64,000 nucleotides of DNA from Bradyrhizobium sp. CCGUVB1N3 (GCF_024199925.1 NZ_JANADR010000001.1:6637501-6701500); one strand, 5' to 3'. Positions 19,919 to 29,888 are shown, counted from the stretch's first letter. Program-made: numbers and translations. The notes: generated by a model from the sequence alone, not told the origin.

Positions 19919-19938
19919 TTCGTCTAGAGATCGACGAA
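19919..19938. promoter_or_regulatory. Inverted repeat TTCGTC-N8-GACGAA upstream of metY
   Basis: A perfect 6-bp inverted repeat with an 8-bp spacer lies about 90 bp upstream of the metY start. The half-sites equal those of the palindrome upstream of the carrier-protein locus at 26.16 kb. It may be an operator or an RNA hairpin in the leader. Confidence 0.35.
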
Positions 19939-19994
19939 GTAACCCTAACGATTGTTGCCGAATTAGCTAAAATTTGAATCAAACTGCGGGAGGC

Positions 19995-20930
19995 TCACCC
20001 ACCCACGGCGCGGCGGACCTGTTCGCCGATCTGCGACAGCACGAGCTGCGCCTGCGGCAGGATCGCGCCCATGGCATGGAAATTGTGAACCATGCCGTCG
20101 TGGCAGACATGCTCGACGACGACACCGGCCGCCAGCAGCTTGCGTGCGTAGGCGTTGCCCTCGTCGCGCATCGGGTCGAACTCGGCGGTGTGGATGATCG
20201 CCGGTGGCAAACCGGCCAGTCGCGTCGCGCGGAGCGGCGAGATGCGGGGATCGGCGGCGTCGATGCCGTCAGGCAGATAATCGGCGAGATCGGCGTCGAT
20301 CGTGACACGATCGATCAGGTGATTTTCGGCAAAGGCCTCGCGTGAGGGCGAAGTCTCCTCGAAATCAAGCACCGGGCAGATCAGGCATTGCGCGACGATG
20401 GAAAGCCCGGCGTTCCGTGTCGCCTCCTGGCACACGACGGCCGCTAGCGTCGCGCCTGCGGAATCGCCGCCGACCACCAGTTGCTCGGCGTCGATGCCGA
20501 GGAGATCTGCGTTCCGCGCCACCCATTCGGTCGCGGCGATCGCGTCGTCGATCGCGGCCGGGAATTTGTGCTCGGGCGCGAGGCGGTAGTCGATCGACAC
20601 CAGGCGGCAACCGGTCACGTGCGCGATGCCGGCGGCGACGCGGTCATGGGTCTGGATGCTGCCGGCGACGAGCCCGCCGCCGTGGAAGAACACGAAGCCC
20701 GGCGTTCGCGGTGCGGCGTTCTCCGGCGCATAGAGACGGTAGGCCAGCTCGCCGCCGGGGCCGGGCAGCGTGCCGTCGGATGTTGCAACGCCGGGTGCCT
20801 CGGCGCGCGCAAACTGCATCAGCTTCGCCAGTGACTGCCGCCGCGCCTCGACGCTCGGGCGGGCGCGCGCTGCGGGACCCGCCGCGGCCATCATGGTCAA
20901 CAAGCGCTTTGCGAGCGGATCAAGTGGCAT
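19995..20930 (-). CDS. Alpha/beta hydrolase, hormone-sensitive-lipase-type esterase
   Basis: A 311-residue cytosolic esterase. HGGG (FFHGGGLVAGS) forms the oxyanion hole, GDSAG carries the nucleophilic Ser, and the acid and base are probably Asp in EFDPMRDEG and His in DGMVHNFH. These HSL/family IV enzymes hydrolyse short-chain esters. Substrate unknown, no operon partner. Confidence 0.9.
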   Translation of the reverse strand: MPLDPLAKRLLTMMAAAGPAARARPSVEARRQSLAKLMQFARAEAPGVATSDGTLPGPGGELAYRLYAPENAAPRTPGFVFFHGGGLVAGSIQTHDRVAAGIAHVTGCRLVSIDYRLAPEHKFPAAIDDAIAATEWVARNADLLGIDAEQLVVGGDSAGATLAAVVCQEATRNAGLSIVAQCLICPVLDFEETSPSREAFAENHLIDRVTIDADLADYLPDGIDAADPRISPLRATRLAGLPPAIIHTAEFDPMRDEGNAYARKLLAAGVVVEHVCHDGMVHNFHAMGAILPQAQLVLSQIGEQVRRAVGG

Positions 20931-21113
20931 TTGTGAGTACCGATTGGCTGACGATTACATCTGGATACTAACGTGAAACCGCACACGCGCACACGCTGCT
21001 TTCCTTATCCTCTTGAAGGGGAGAGGGTGAACCGCAGTTCCACGCAGGACATCCTTTAGGAATTCGGCTAATAGTGACGCATATTGCGGCATCACGGTAA
21101 GGGGAGGCGGCTC

Positions 21114-22001
21114 ATGGCCGAGAGCACAAAACCCATCGAATACTCGCCGAGCTGGACCTTCTTCGAAGGCAAGTGGCACGAAGGCAACGTGCCGATCATG
21201 GGACCACGCACGCATGGCGCCTGGCTCGGCTCGGTCGTGTTCGACGGCGCCCGCGCGTTCGAAGGCGTCGCGCCCGATCTCGATCGCCACGTCGCCCGTG
21301 CCAATCAATCCGCGATCAACTTCGGCCTCAAGCCGGTGGTCGACACCGACACCTGGATGACGCTCGCGCGCGACGGCATTGCGCGCTTTGCGCCGAACGC
21401 CGAGCTCTACATCCGTCCGATGTACTGGGCGCAGAATGGCGCGGGCGGCGGCGTGCTGTTCGACCCTGAAACCACCAATTGGTGCCTGTGCATCTACGAG
21501 GCGCCGATGCCAAAGCCGGTCGGCAACGCGATCACGCTGTCGCCGTTCCGCCGTCCGACGGCCGAATGCGCGCCGGTCGAGGCGAAGGCGGCCTGTCTCT
21601 ATCCGAACAATTCGCGCGCGCTTGCTGAAGCTGCGTCCCGCGGCTTCCAGAACGCCCTGATGCTCGACATGCTCGGCAACGTCGCGGAGTTCGGCAATTC
21701 CAACGTGTTCATGGCGAAAGACGGCGTGGTTTACACGCCGGCGCCGAACGGCACTTTTTTGAACGGCATCACGCGCCAGCGCGTCATCGGCCTGCTGCGC
21801 GCCGACGGCGTCACCGTGATCGAGAAGACCTTGTGCTATGCCGATTTCCTCGCCGCCGACGAGATCTTCTCGAGCGGCAATTTCGCCAAAGTGGCCCCCG
21901 TCATCCGCATCGACGACCGCGAGCTGCAGCCGGGCCCATTCTACACCAAGGCGCGCAAGCTCTATTGGGACTTTGCTCACGCCGTGAAGCTCGCGGCGTA
22001 G
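21114..22001 (+). CDS. Branched-chain aminotransferase-like PLP enzyme (fold IV)
   Basis: A 295-residue class IV aminotransferase. The PLP lysine is expected in VEAKAACLYPNNSRALAEA, followed by NVAEFGNSNVFMAKDGVVYTP, the E-x-x-x-x-N signature that contacts the pyridine ring. It probably transfers amino groups between branched-chain 2-oxo acids and glutamate, though D-amino-acid aminotransferase activity cannot be excluded. The start at 21114 follows GGGGAGG. Confidence 0.87.
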   Translation: MAESTKPIEYSPSWTFFEGKWHEGNVPIMGPRTHGAWLGSVVFDGARAFEGVAPDLDRHVARANQSAINFGLKPVVDTDTWMTLARDGIARFAPNAELYIRPMYWAQNGAGGGVLFDPETTNWCLCIYEAPMPKPVGNAITLSPFRRPTAECAPVEAKAACLYPNNSRALAEAASRGFQNALMLDMLGNVAEFGNSNVFMAKDGVVYTPAPNGTFLNGITRQRVIGLLRADGVTVIEKTLCYADFLAADEIFSSGNFAKVAPVIRIDDRELQPGPFYTKARKLYWDFAHAVKLAA

Positions 22002-22007
22002 GGCTGC

Positions 22008-22625
22008 TCATCGGCGCCTGCGAAAGCGGCTGAACTGAAACGCCTGCGTCGCATCCCAGGGCGTGTGGTGGACGTCGCGACGCGTCTCCAGCAGCTCGAA
22101 ATCCGGGCCGAGCTCCGTGGCGAGACTGTTGCCGTCATAGCGCTGCACCGGCAGGCCGCTGCATTTCTCGGGACCGTCGAGCGCGAAGGTGCCGATGATG
22201 ACGTGACCGCCCTCGCGCACCGCCGATCGCAGGCGGTCGAGATACGCCGCCTGGTCGGAACGCTCGGTCAGGAAATGAAACGCGGCGCGGTCGTGCCAGA
22301 CGTCGTATGAGCGTGCCGGCTGCCAAGTCGTGACGTCGGCGACGATCCAGTCGATATCAGCGGCGGCAGGTCCTATTCGCGTCTTTGCAGTGTCCAGCGC
22401 ATGGGCGGAGAGATCGAGCACCGCAATGGAGCGATAGCCTTCCTGCAACAGCGCATCGGCCAGCCGCGACGCGCCGCCGCCGATATCGATGATGGCAGCG
22501 TCACGGCCCGGATTCGCTGCGCGGATCATTTGAAGCGAGATCGCCGGGCTCTCCTGGAACCAGCTCACCTCGGTCTCGCCCTTGGTCGTGTAGACCTTTT
22601 CCCAGTGCGTGCTGCGCTCGGACAT
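22008..22625 (-). CDS. Class I SAM-dependent methyltransferase
   Basis: A 205-residue enzyme with the SAM-binding motif I IIDIGGGASRLADALL, acidic motif II VLDLS, and DIDWIVADVTTW as motif III. The N-terminus HWEKVYTTKGETEVSWFQ resembles thiopurine-methyltransferase-like and small-molecule methyltransferases. Substrate unknown. It converges with the aminotransferase gene, stops 6 bp apart. Confidence 0.85.
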   Translation of the reverse strand: MSERSTHWEKVYTTKGETEVSWFQESPAISLQMIRAANPGRDAAIIDIGGGASRLADALLQEGYRSIAVLDLSAHALDTAKTRIGPAAADIDWIVADVTTWQPARSYDVWHDRAAFHFLTERSDQAAYLDRLRSAVREGGHVIIGTFALDGPEKCSGLPVQRYDGNSLATELGPDFELLETRRDVHHTPWDATQAFQFSRFRRRR

Positions 22626-22667
22626 GGGTTGGCTTCCGTGATCGCCAGAGCTTACCACACGCCCAGT

Positions 22668-22835
22668 CGTCATCACCCGCGAAAACGGGTGATCCAGTAT
22701 TCCAGAGACGGCGATGGGATACGGATAGGCTGCGGCGTACCGGATGCCCCGGTCCCGTCTCCGCCAAGGCTCCGACGAGGCTCGCGAACTCGGCGCGCCG
22801 AAGCTTCAGCGGAGGCGGCAAGCCGGGGCATGACA
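22668..22835. repeat. Interspersed repeat cluster (ATCACCCG / GCCCCGG palindromes)
   Basis: Contains the hairpin ATCACCCGCGAAAACGGGTGAT and, further right, GGATGCCCCGG facing CCGGGGCATGAC. It fills the gap between the methyltransferase and acyltransferase-like genes, with no coding sequence. Confidence 0.6.
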
Positions 22836-22880
22836 GCGGAGAGGGAGGATAGATTCGCGATCTTTCGTTGATCGATCCGC

Positions 22881-23756
22881 CTACGGCCCGTACAGCACGA
22901 GCTCCGTATCCGTGAGGTCGGCCAATTGCGGCCGGTGCGGGCCCTTGAAATACTTGCGGCCGCGCCGCTCGGTGTAGACGCCGGTGAGGCCTGGGATAGG
23001 TCCGTTGGAATCGACGATGACCGAGATCTTGCCGAGCCGCAGTAGCAGGCGGCCGATGCGGCCGGCGCAGGCGGCGAATTCGGTGACGCTGCGGCAATAG
23101 ATCAGCTGCATCGCCGGCGGCGCGATCCAGCCGCGGCGGATCCGCACCGGTTGCAGGATGAAGGGGAACACGCCCTTCGGCGTGCGGACCACAAGGCTCA
23201 GGCAGTTGTAGCGCGCATGCCGCGTCAAAAGCTCGGTCTCGGCCTTGCCGAGGCCCTCAATCTCCTTGGCGTGCGGCGCGATCACCTCGATCTTGGTCCA
23301 GCGCGGCACGCGCGACAGCACCGGCACCGAGAAGAACAGGCCGCGGCAATAGGCCCTAAATCCCTGCGTCTCGATGATCGGCCAGGTCCACACCGCCGGG
23401 CTGATGTTGAGATAGGTCACGTCCTTGTGACGCTGCGCGATTTTGGTCAGCAGCGGCGCGTAGTTGCGGAACGCCGGCTCGACATACCAGCTCGACAGGT
23501 TGCAATGGATGGCGATGGCCTCGTCGTCCTTGCGCGCCGTGTAGATCAGAAGCAGCACGCCGACCGGCACGCCCTCATTGTCGAGCATGTAGCCGAAGCG
23601 CGGGTAGCCCTCGGGCACGGGCCGGAAGGCCTGCCTGCGCAGGCCCTGGATCCAATAGTCGCGCGAGCGGCCGACGAAGCCGCGCGTCAACAGGTCCGCG
23701 ATGGCATCGACATCGGACTCTGTGATCTCGCGGCATCGGACCTTGGTATGGATCAC
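22881..23756 (-). CDS. GNAT-like acyltransferase of the carrier-protein locus
   Basis: A 291-residue protein. Residues 1-140 read like an acyl-CoA N-acyltransferase (GNAT) fold: REITESDVDAIADLLTRGFVGRS at the start, GYMLDNEGVPVGVLLLIYTA as the central strands, and FRNYAPLLTKIAQR as the helix after the acceptor loop. The C-terminal half has a second, less clear domain. It follows the carrier-protein ligase gene by 36 bp on the same strand, so it may move the aminoacyl group from the carrier to an acceptor. The fold is moderately sure; the role is inference. Confidence 0.65.
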   Translation of the reverse strand: MIHTKVRCREITESDVDAIADLLTRGFVGRSRDYWIQGLRRQAFRPVPEGYPRFGYMLDNEGVPVGVLLLIYTARKDDEAIAIHCNLSSWYVEPAFRNYAPLLTKIAQRHKDVTYLNISPAVWTWPIIETQGFRAYCRGLFFSVPVLSRVPRWTKIEVIAPHAKEIEGLGKAETELLTRHARYNCLSLVVRTPKGVFPFILQPVRIRRGWIAPPAMQLIYCRSVTEFAACAGRIGRLLLRLGKISVIVDSNGPIPGLTGVYTERRGRKYFKGPHRPQLADLTDTELVLYGP

Positions 23757-23792
23757 GCTCGTCTTGCCCGTGGAAATGATCGGCCTCGTCGC

Positions 23793-24773
23793 TTAGCGCC
23801 AGCCTTCGACATGGGCGTCAGTCGCCACATGCGGCGACAGGCCCAGGATGTCCCGCACCTTCGCGGGCCAAACGGAAAGATCGGTGCCGTGGGTGTGGAA
23901 CATCGCGACGGCGAGGCGGTCCATGCCGAAGGCGACGCAGCCCGTGTGGGCGGGCTCGCCATTGGCGTCCTGGATGCCCCAGGTCGTGCCGAAGTGCTCG
24001 CGATGATAGTTGAAGCTCATGCAGGCCGTCGGTTGCTCTTCCGAGCGCAGAGGAATGAGCAGCTCGAACTTGAGCTGCTGCTGCTTCTGGCTCACGGCCT
24101 TCATCTGGCCGACGCGGCCGAAGAAGGGGTCGCTGGCATAGTCGACGCGGAAGGTGAGGCCGAGATCGCGCGCGATTGCCTGCGCGCGCACCATCCAGCG
24201 CTCGCGGAAATCGGCGACGTCATCGGGGCTGCCGATGCAGACATATTCGCGCATCCGGAACGATTGCAGTCGGTCGAGATGACGCGACGGCTCGCGGCGG
24301 AAGCAGTCTGCGGCGACGTCGAAGCGCAGGCCGCCCTTGGGAAGCTGCCCGCGGCTCGCCGCGATCGGATAAACGGGGTAGCAGGCTGCCGGTGACAGCA
24401 CGAGATCGGCGGGCGACAGCGACGTGGTCCAGTCGCCGCCGGTGTCGAAGCGGCTCACCGCGGCGTTGATCTCGCGCTCGGTGCCATGCAGGCCACAGAC
24501 GCAGCCGAGCAGGTTCGGGAAGCTCTTGAGGTAGCCGGACTTCTCCAGCTGCGCCCGGCTCATCACCGGCGGAAAGCGCATCACCTCGGTGCCGGCCTCA
24601 CGGTGCCTTGTGATCAGCGCAGCCAGCCGCTCCACGACATCCTCATAGAGTGCGGTGCGGGCGTAGACGCCGTCGGAACCCATGCGGTGGAACAGCACGT
24701 CGGTGAGATGGTCGAGCGGATCGATCGCTTGCGGCGCGGTGTCGGGCGAGGTCGGGAGAACGGCAACGTTCAT
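23793..24773 (-). CDS. Amino acid:[carrier protein] ligase (seryl-tRNA synthetase-like)
   Basis: A 326-residue class II synthetase catalytic core without a tRNA-binding arm. Motif 2 is DCFRREPSRHLDRLQSFRMRE and motif 3 GCVAFGMDRLAVAMF. Cys in SPAACYPVYP, Glu in FRMREY and Cys in HTGCVAF fit the zinc site of the well-studied Bradyrhizobium Bll0957. That protein activates glycine or alanine with ATP and loads it on the phosphopantetheine of a small carrier protein instead of tRNA. ATG 24773 is used. The partner carrier is encoded divergently at 26.4 kb. The in vivo product of such loci is not known to me. Confidence 0.92.
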   Translation of the reverse strand: MNVAVLPTSPDTAPQAIDPLDHLTDVLFHRMGSDGVYARTALYEDVVERLAALITRHREAGTEVMRFPPVMSRAQLEKSGYLKSFPNLLGCVCGLHGTEREINAAVSRFDTGGDWTTSLSPADLVLSPAACYPVYPIAASRGQLPKGGLRFDVAADCFRREPSRHLDRLQSFRMREYVCIGSPDDVADFRERWMVRAQAIARDLGLTFRVDYASDPFFGRVGQMKAVSQKQQQLKFELLIPLRSEEQPTACMSFNYHREHFGTTWGIQDANGEPAHTGCVAFGMDRLAVAMFHTHGTDLSVWPAKVRDILGLSPHVATDAHVEGWR

Positions 24774-24841
24774 GGCCAAAACTTCCTGTTATCTGCAATT
24801 CTTCTTGTTGGTCGTGCAGGCGCGTCAGTCTCGAAGGGATG

Positions 24842-26062
24842 TTAGTCGCGAAGGCTCGCCGGCACGCCGCTCATCAAGGTCGAGGTCGCGGCGTTGGCAA
24901 GGATGCGGTCATTGTTGATCATGATCGGCGCGGACAGCACGTCGCGCAAGTGGCGGCCCATGGTGAAGTCGCCGTCGTTGCGATAGCCGGCAAGGCCGGT
25001 CGTGCGCATCGCGTGCATCACGGTCTCGACTGCAAGCTCGGAGGCCTGCACCTTCAGAAGCGTGATGGAGGACTGGAAGTCGAGCGAGCCGAGCGCGCGC
25101 TCGTCATGCTCATGATGGGCGAAGGCGTCGATATTGGAGGCGATCAGCGCGCGGAGTTTTGCCAGCGACATCTTCGCGGCGGTGAAATGGGCGGCTGCCG
25201 GCGGCATCTGCCCGCCGGAGGCGCGCGCCGCCTTGCGGATGAACGCCTGCGCTCGCGTCACGGCGGCAGCCGCAACGCCGGCCCAGGCCGATGACCAGCA
25301 CAGATGCGCGAACGGCGTCATCGTCTGTGCGTGGATCTTGTCATAGGATTCCGGGAAGACGCGGTCGGCGGGACAGTCGACCTTCAGCTCGAAGCCGGTC
25401 GAGCAGGTGCCGCGCATGCCGAGTGTTTCCCAGCCCAGTGTCCGCTTCAGCGAATAGTCATCCTTGGCGAGCGCCAGCAGCACCTGGTCGGAGGCGACTG
25501 CATCACCCGCGCGGCGTGCGATGGTGACGAGGCCATCGGCCTCGGCGCCGTAGGAGATCACGGTGGCATCGCGCGTCAGCGCGACCATGTCGCCTTCATG
25601 ATCCACCGCGGCCGCGCTCGCGCGGATATTGCCGCCGTTCTGGCCTTCGGTGGTGGAGGAGGCGAGCAGCCACTGGTCGCGACCGACCCGGCGCATCATG
25701 GTTTCCATCCAGGGAATGCCGTGGCCGTGCCTGATAACGCAGGCGACCTTGGTCGTATGCATCGCATAGATCATCGCGGTCGAGGCGCAGGCGCGCCCGA
25801 GCGTGTAGCAGATGTCGGTGACGTCGTAGATCGAGGCACTGAGCCCGCCGAATTCGACGGGGATCATCACGCCGAGCAGCTTTTGCTCGCGCGCGGCGTC
25901 GAATGCCTTGTGCGGAAAGCGGCCGTCGCGATCGACGCCCTCGGCTTCGCCGGTCGCCACCGTCGCCACGCGCGCGGCGCGTTCCACCAGAGAAGGGCTG
26001 TGCTCGAGAAAGCTTGCCTGAGCGTCGTCGACAGGTTGAAGGGCCGCTTCACGCACGTTCAT
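24842..26062 (-). CDS. Acyl-CoA dehydrogenase-like flavoprotein
   Basis: A 406-residue acyl-CoA dehydrogenase-fold protein. The FAD-contact region reads WLLASSTTEGQNGGN where typical enzymes have ACAITEPGAGSD, and the C-terminal part contains MHAMRTTGLAGYRNDGDFTMGRHLRDVLSA. It is first in the operon with the carrier-protein ligase and acyltransferase-like gene. It could oxidise the carrier-bound aminoacyl group, or instead be a flavin monooxygenase of the same fold. No obvious catalytic Glu of fatty-acyl dehydrogenases was located, which favours an unusual substrate. Confidence 0.8.
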   Translation of the reverse strand: MNVREAALQPVDDAQASFLEHSPSLVERAARVATVATGEAEGVDRDGRFPHKAFDAAREQKLLGVMIPVEFGGLSASIYDVTDICYTLGRACASTAMIYAMHTTKVACVIRHGHGIPWMETMMRRVGRDQWLLASSTTEGQNGGNIRASAAAVDHEGDMVALTRDATVISYGAEADGLVTIARRAGDAVASDQVLLALAKDDYSLKRTLGWETLGMRGTCSTGFELKVDCPADRVFPESYDKIHAQTMTPFAHLCWSSAWAGVAAAAVTRAQAFIRKAARASGGQMPPAAAHFTAAKMSLAKLRALIASNIDAFAHHEHDERALGSLDFQSSITLLKVQASELAVETVMHAMRTTGLAGYRNDGDFTMGRHLRDVLSAPIMINNDRILANAATSTLMSGVPASLRD

Positions 26063-26157
26063 GCTGGTTCGCCTCCGGTTCGTCGTTCGAGATCGGCACG
26101 GTCACGCCGTGACGATCATCCGACCATGTTTGCTTGGCCCGGAGGCTAGGGATTTAA

Positions 26158-26181
26158 TTCAAATTCGTCGACGAAATTGAA
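26158..26181. promoter_or_regulatory. 24-bp near-perfect palindrome, likely operator
   Basis: TTCAAATTCGTC followed by GACGAAATTGAA pairs at 11 of 12 positions. It sits in the AT-rich 341-bp divergent region between the dehydrogenase-like gene and the carrier-protein gene. TTTAATTC occurs at its left edge (26153-26160) and again 40 bp away (26193-26200), about four helical turns. A dimeric regulator controlling both arms is likely; none is encoded next to it. Confidence 0.6.
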
Positions 26182-26403
26182 GGTAAACAAGGTTTAATTC
26201 GGAACGAGCAGTTAAGACCTGGTTTTTTGCGTCACCCGACTTTCCGAGATCGCGTTAATGATGCGAAGAAGGTGCGAGTTTTAGTCAATCTGAGTCATCG
26301 TTTACTAAGAAACGCGAGTTAAGAGTCGCGCCCATTGCGGGATCGGCCCGTCATGCCCATCGTAGACGCGGTCCGGACCTTATCAGAGTATGGGATATTG
26401 CAG

Positions 26404-26676
26404 ATGCAGGCGTTCGATACCGATGTGCGGGATCGCATCATCAAGCTGGTAAAGGGTATCCTGGAACAGAACTCGCTCGCCGCTGACGTCGCACCGGGTG
26501 CGCGCCTCGTCGATGTTGGCCTGACCTCGATGGACATGGTCAACCTGATGCTCGGCGTGGAGGCCGAGTTCGACTTCACCATCCCGCAGTCCGAAATCAC
26601 GCCGGAGAATTTCCAGTCGGTCGATACGCTCGAGCGAATGGTGGCGAGCCAGTTGCAGCCGGCGACCGCGGCGTAG
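26404..26676 (+). CDS. Acyl-carrier-type protein, partner of the amino acid ligase
   Basis: A 90-residue four-helix carrier protein. The phosphopantetheine Ser is in DVGLTSMDMVNLML, replacing the usual DSL/DSV with TSM, as in carriers served by amino acid:[carrier protein] ligases. The rest (DVRDRIIKLVKGILEQN, FDFTIPQSEITPENFQSVDTLERMV) fits the fold. It is divergent from the ligase operon. ATG 26404 was chosen by carrier length; in-frame starts at 26335 and 26353 would add a non-conserved leader. Confidence 0.9.
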   Translation: MQAFDTDVRDRIIKLVKGILEQNSLAADVAPGARLVDVGLTSMDMVNLMLGVEAEFDFTIPQSEITPENFQSVDTLERMVASQLQPATAA

Positions 26677-26700
26677 CAAATAGTGCGACGACCTCCTCTG

Positions 26701-26828
26701 GTCGTTCCGGCGCAGGCCGGGACCCATAACCCCAGGGAGTAGTTTTGCGAAGACAAGTCGTTCGGGACTGCGACCATCCTCAATAGATGGATTCCGCGGG
26801 TATGGGTCCCGGCCTGCGCCGGGACGAC
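26701..26828. repeat. REP-like palindromic element, copy 2
   Basis: GTCGTTCCGGCGCAGGCCGG at the left pairs with CCGGCCTGCGCCGGGACGAC at the right. Its right half has ATGGGTCCCGGCCTG: the left IS110 target half is intact, the right half differs. It follows the carrier-protein gene. Confidence 0.85.
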
Positions 26829-26954
26829 ACCAAGTGTTTGACGAGCGCTTTGCGCTCCTCGCTGCACCGACAGCAACACCACCCCCGTTCCAAATCCGTC
26901 CCAAAACTGGCATAGCTTAACCACGTTGCACATCGCGGACGGGGTGAAGCAGGC

Positions 26955-27830
<876 letters not shown>

Positions 27831-27848
27831 AACGAAAGGCGGACCGCC

Positions 27849-28952
27849 ATGAAGGTCGACGGCAAGCATTATCGCAGCATCTGGCGCGAGCGCGACGGCT
27901 GGTCGGTCGGAGCCATCGACCAGCGCCGGCTGCCGCACGAATTCGTCGTCGCTCGTCTCACCACGAGCGAGGAGGCGGCTGACGCGATCCGCACCATGCT
28001 GGTGCGCGGCGCGCCGCTGATCGGTGCCACGGCCGCGTTCGGCATGGCGCTCGCCATGCGCGTGGACAGTTCCGATGCGGGCTTGAAGCGCGCCTACGAG
28101 ACGCTGGTGGTGGCGCGGCCCACAGCCATCAATCTCAAATGGGCGCTCGACGAGATGCGCGCGACGCTCGCGCCGATCGATCCGCTGGAGCGGGCGGAGG
28201 CGGCTTACGCGCGTGCCGACGAAATTCTGGAGCAGGATGTCGAGATCAACCGGGGCATCGCCCGCAACGGTCTGGAGTTGATCGAGGCGATTGCCGCGAA
28301 GAAAAAGCCGGGCGAGACCATTAACGTGCTGACCCACTGTAATGCCGGCTGGCTTGCCACCGTCGACTGGGGCACCGCGACGGCACCGATCTATCTGGCG
28401 TATGATCGCGGCATCAAGATCCATGTCTGGGTCGACGAGACGCGGCCGCGCAATCAGGGCGCCTCGCTCACCGCCTGGGAGCTCGGGCATCACGGCGTGC
28501 CGCACACGGTAATCCCCGACAACACCGGCGGTCACCTGATGCAGCACGGCATGGTCGATCTCGCGATCGTCGGCACCGATCGCGTCGCGGCCAATGGCGA
28601 CGTCTGCAACAAGATCGGCACCTATCTGAAGGCGCTCGCGGCAAGCGACAATGACGTGCCGTTTTATGTCGCGCTGCCGTCACCGACGATCGATTTCGCG
28701 GTCAATGACGGCATCCGCGACATCCCGATCGAGCAGCGCAGTGGAGTGGAGGTCACCGACATGACCGGCCGCACCGCCGACGGGCGGCTCGAGACGGTGC
28801 GGATCGTGCCCGAGGGTTCGCCTGTCGCGAACTATGCCTTCGATGTCACGCCGGCGCGGCTGGTGACAGGCTTGATCACCGAGCGCGGCGTGCTCAAGCC
28901 GGATCGCGCCTCGCTCGCCGCCGCCTTCCCGGAGCGGATCGCGACGGAGTAG
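27849..28952 (+). CDS. mtnA: S-methyl-5-thioribose-1-phosphate isomerase
   Basis: A 367-residue eIF2B-like enzyme converting methylthioribose 1-phosphate to methylthioribulose 1-phosphate. Conserved: [36 protein letters not shown] with the catalytic Cys, [11 protein letters not shown], and [19 protein letters not shown] with the catalytic Asp. Cotranscribed with mtnP. No mtnBCD genes follow, so later steps are encoded elsewhere or the product enters an isoprenoid-type shunt. Confidence 0.95.
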   Translation: MKVDGKHYRSIWRERDGWSVGAIDQRRLPHEFVVARLTTSEEAADAIRTMLVRGAPLIGATAAFGMALAMRVDSSDAGLKRAYETLVVARPTAINLKWALDEMRATLAPIDPLERAEAAYARADEILEQDVEINRGIARNGLELIEAIAAKKKPGETINVLTHCNAGWLATVDWGTATAPIYLAYDRGIKIHVWVDETRPRNQGASLTAWELGHHGVPHTVIPDNTGGHLMQHGMVDLAIVGTDRVAANGDVCNKIGTYLKALAASDNDVPFYVALPSPTIDFAVNDGIRDIPIEQRSGVEVTDMTGRTADGRLETVRIVPEGSPVANYAFDVTPARLVTGLITERGVLKPDRASLAAAFPERIATE

Positions 28953-29003
28953 GATATTTGACGAGCAATGACGCGGCCGTGGCAGCCGCGCACGCTCGTC
29001 TCA

Positions 29004-29107
29004 CACCCTCACCCTGAGGAGCCGCGAAGCGGCGTCTCGAAGGGCGAGGGGCACGAGCAGGGCCTTCATCCTTCGAGACGCGCGTACCGCGCTCCTCGGG
29101 ATGAGGA
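29004..29107. repeat. Interspersed inverted-repeat element (third family)
   Basis: CCTCACCCTGAGGAGCCGCG at the left and CGCGCTCCTCGGGATGAGGA at the right form a long imperfect palindrome with inner arms CGTCTCGAAGG and CCTTCGAGACG. It lies between mtnA and the convergent HAD gene and may end both transcripts. Confidence 0.8.
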
Positions 29108-29129
29108 ACTGGCGTCATGGGTGCGTGAA

Positions 29130-29765
29130 CTACCCGAGCTTCAGCCCCGTGGCCGCCTCGAGCTCGGCGATCGCCTGCAGGCCGCTCACGACCTTGATCG
29201 TCGTCATCCCCATCTCGCGCGCGGGCTTCAGGTTGACGCCGAGATCGTCGAGATAGACGCAAGCATTCGGATCGACCTTCAGCGCCTCGACCATCATCCG
29301 GTAGATCCGCGGATCGGGCTTGCGCAGGCCGATCTTGGCGGACTCGATGACGTGATCGAACAGCGCCATCACCTCGGCGATATAGAGCGTGCGTCCGGTC
29401 ATGCTGCCGATGGCATTGGCGGGAAGATTGTTGGTAATGCAGCCGGTCTTGAAACGCGCCTTGATCCGCTTCAACGCCTCGACCATCTCGGGCCGCAAAT
29501 TGCCTTGCAATAGTGGCAGCACATCCCGGCCGCGCACCTCCGCGCCGAGCGCAAGCGATTCCGCGGCGAACAGCCGGTCAAATGTTTCGATGTCGACCTC
29601 GGCGCGCTCGAACTTCGCCCAGGCGTTTTCGAGATGATTGGCGGCATTGGTGCGGCGGATGATGTCGGCGGGCAGGCCGCGCTCCTGTTCGAAGCGCGTG
29701 AAGGCCTCGAAGGGCGAGCTCGTCAGCACGCCGCCAAAGTCAAAGATCACAGCCCCGATCGCCAC
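29130..29765 (-). CDS. HAD-superfamily hydrolase
   Basis: A 211-residue HAD subfamily IA protein resembling the phosphatase domain of epoxide hydrolase. Motif I is VIFDFGGVLT, in which the second, acid-base Asp of DxD is replaced by Gly; motif II Ser/Thr is in CITNN; motif III Lys in SAKIGLRKPDPRIY; motif IV in YLDDLGVNL. Loss of the second Asp is common in this subgroup and may signal weak or altered phosphatase activity. Start is GTG 29765. Substrate unknown. Confidence 0.85.
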   Translation of the reverse strand: MAIGAVIFDFGGVLTSSPFEAFTRFEQERGLPADIIRRTNAANHLENAWAKFERAEVDIETFDRLFAAESLALGAEVRGRDVLPLLQGNLRPEMVEALKRIKARFKTGCITNNLPANAIGSMTGRTLYIAEVMALFDHVIESAKIGLRKPDPRIYRMMVEALKVDPNACVYLDDLGVNLKPAREMGMTTIKVVSGLQAIAELEAATGLKLG

Positions 29766-29888
29766 TGTCCCGCCCTCGTCGATATCAGGTGAAGACCGCT
29801 AGCACGCTGCCGCCACAACGGCCAGCACGAAGCATCTCTTCCAAGGGGCTCTTGGCGAAAGGCGTCCCAGCGGCTACCACACTCGCCC

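Noticed and set aside
19831-19990. SAM riboswitch (SAM-II type) before metY
   Set aside because: The leader was compared with the conserved pseudoknot pattern (GAUUU... and GCUAAA with partner strands); no consistent match was found. Only an inverted repeat remains.
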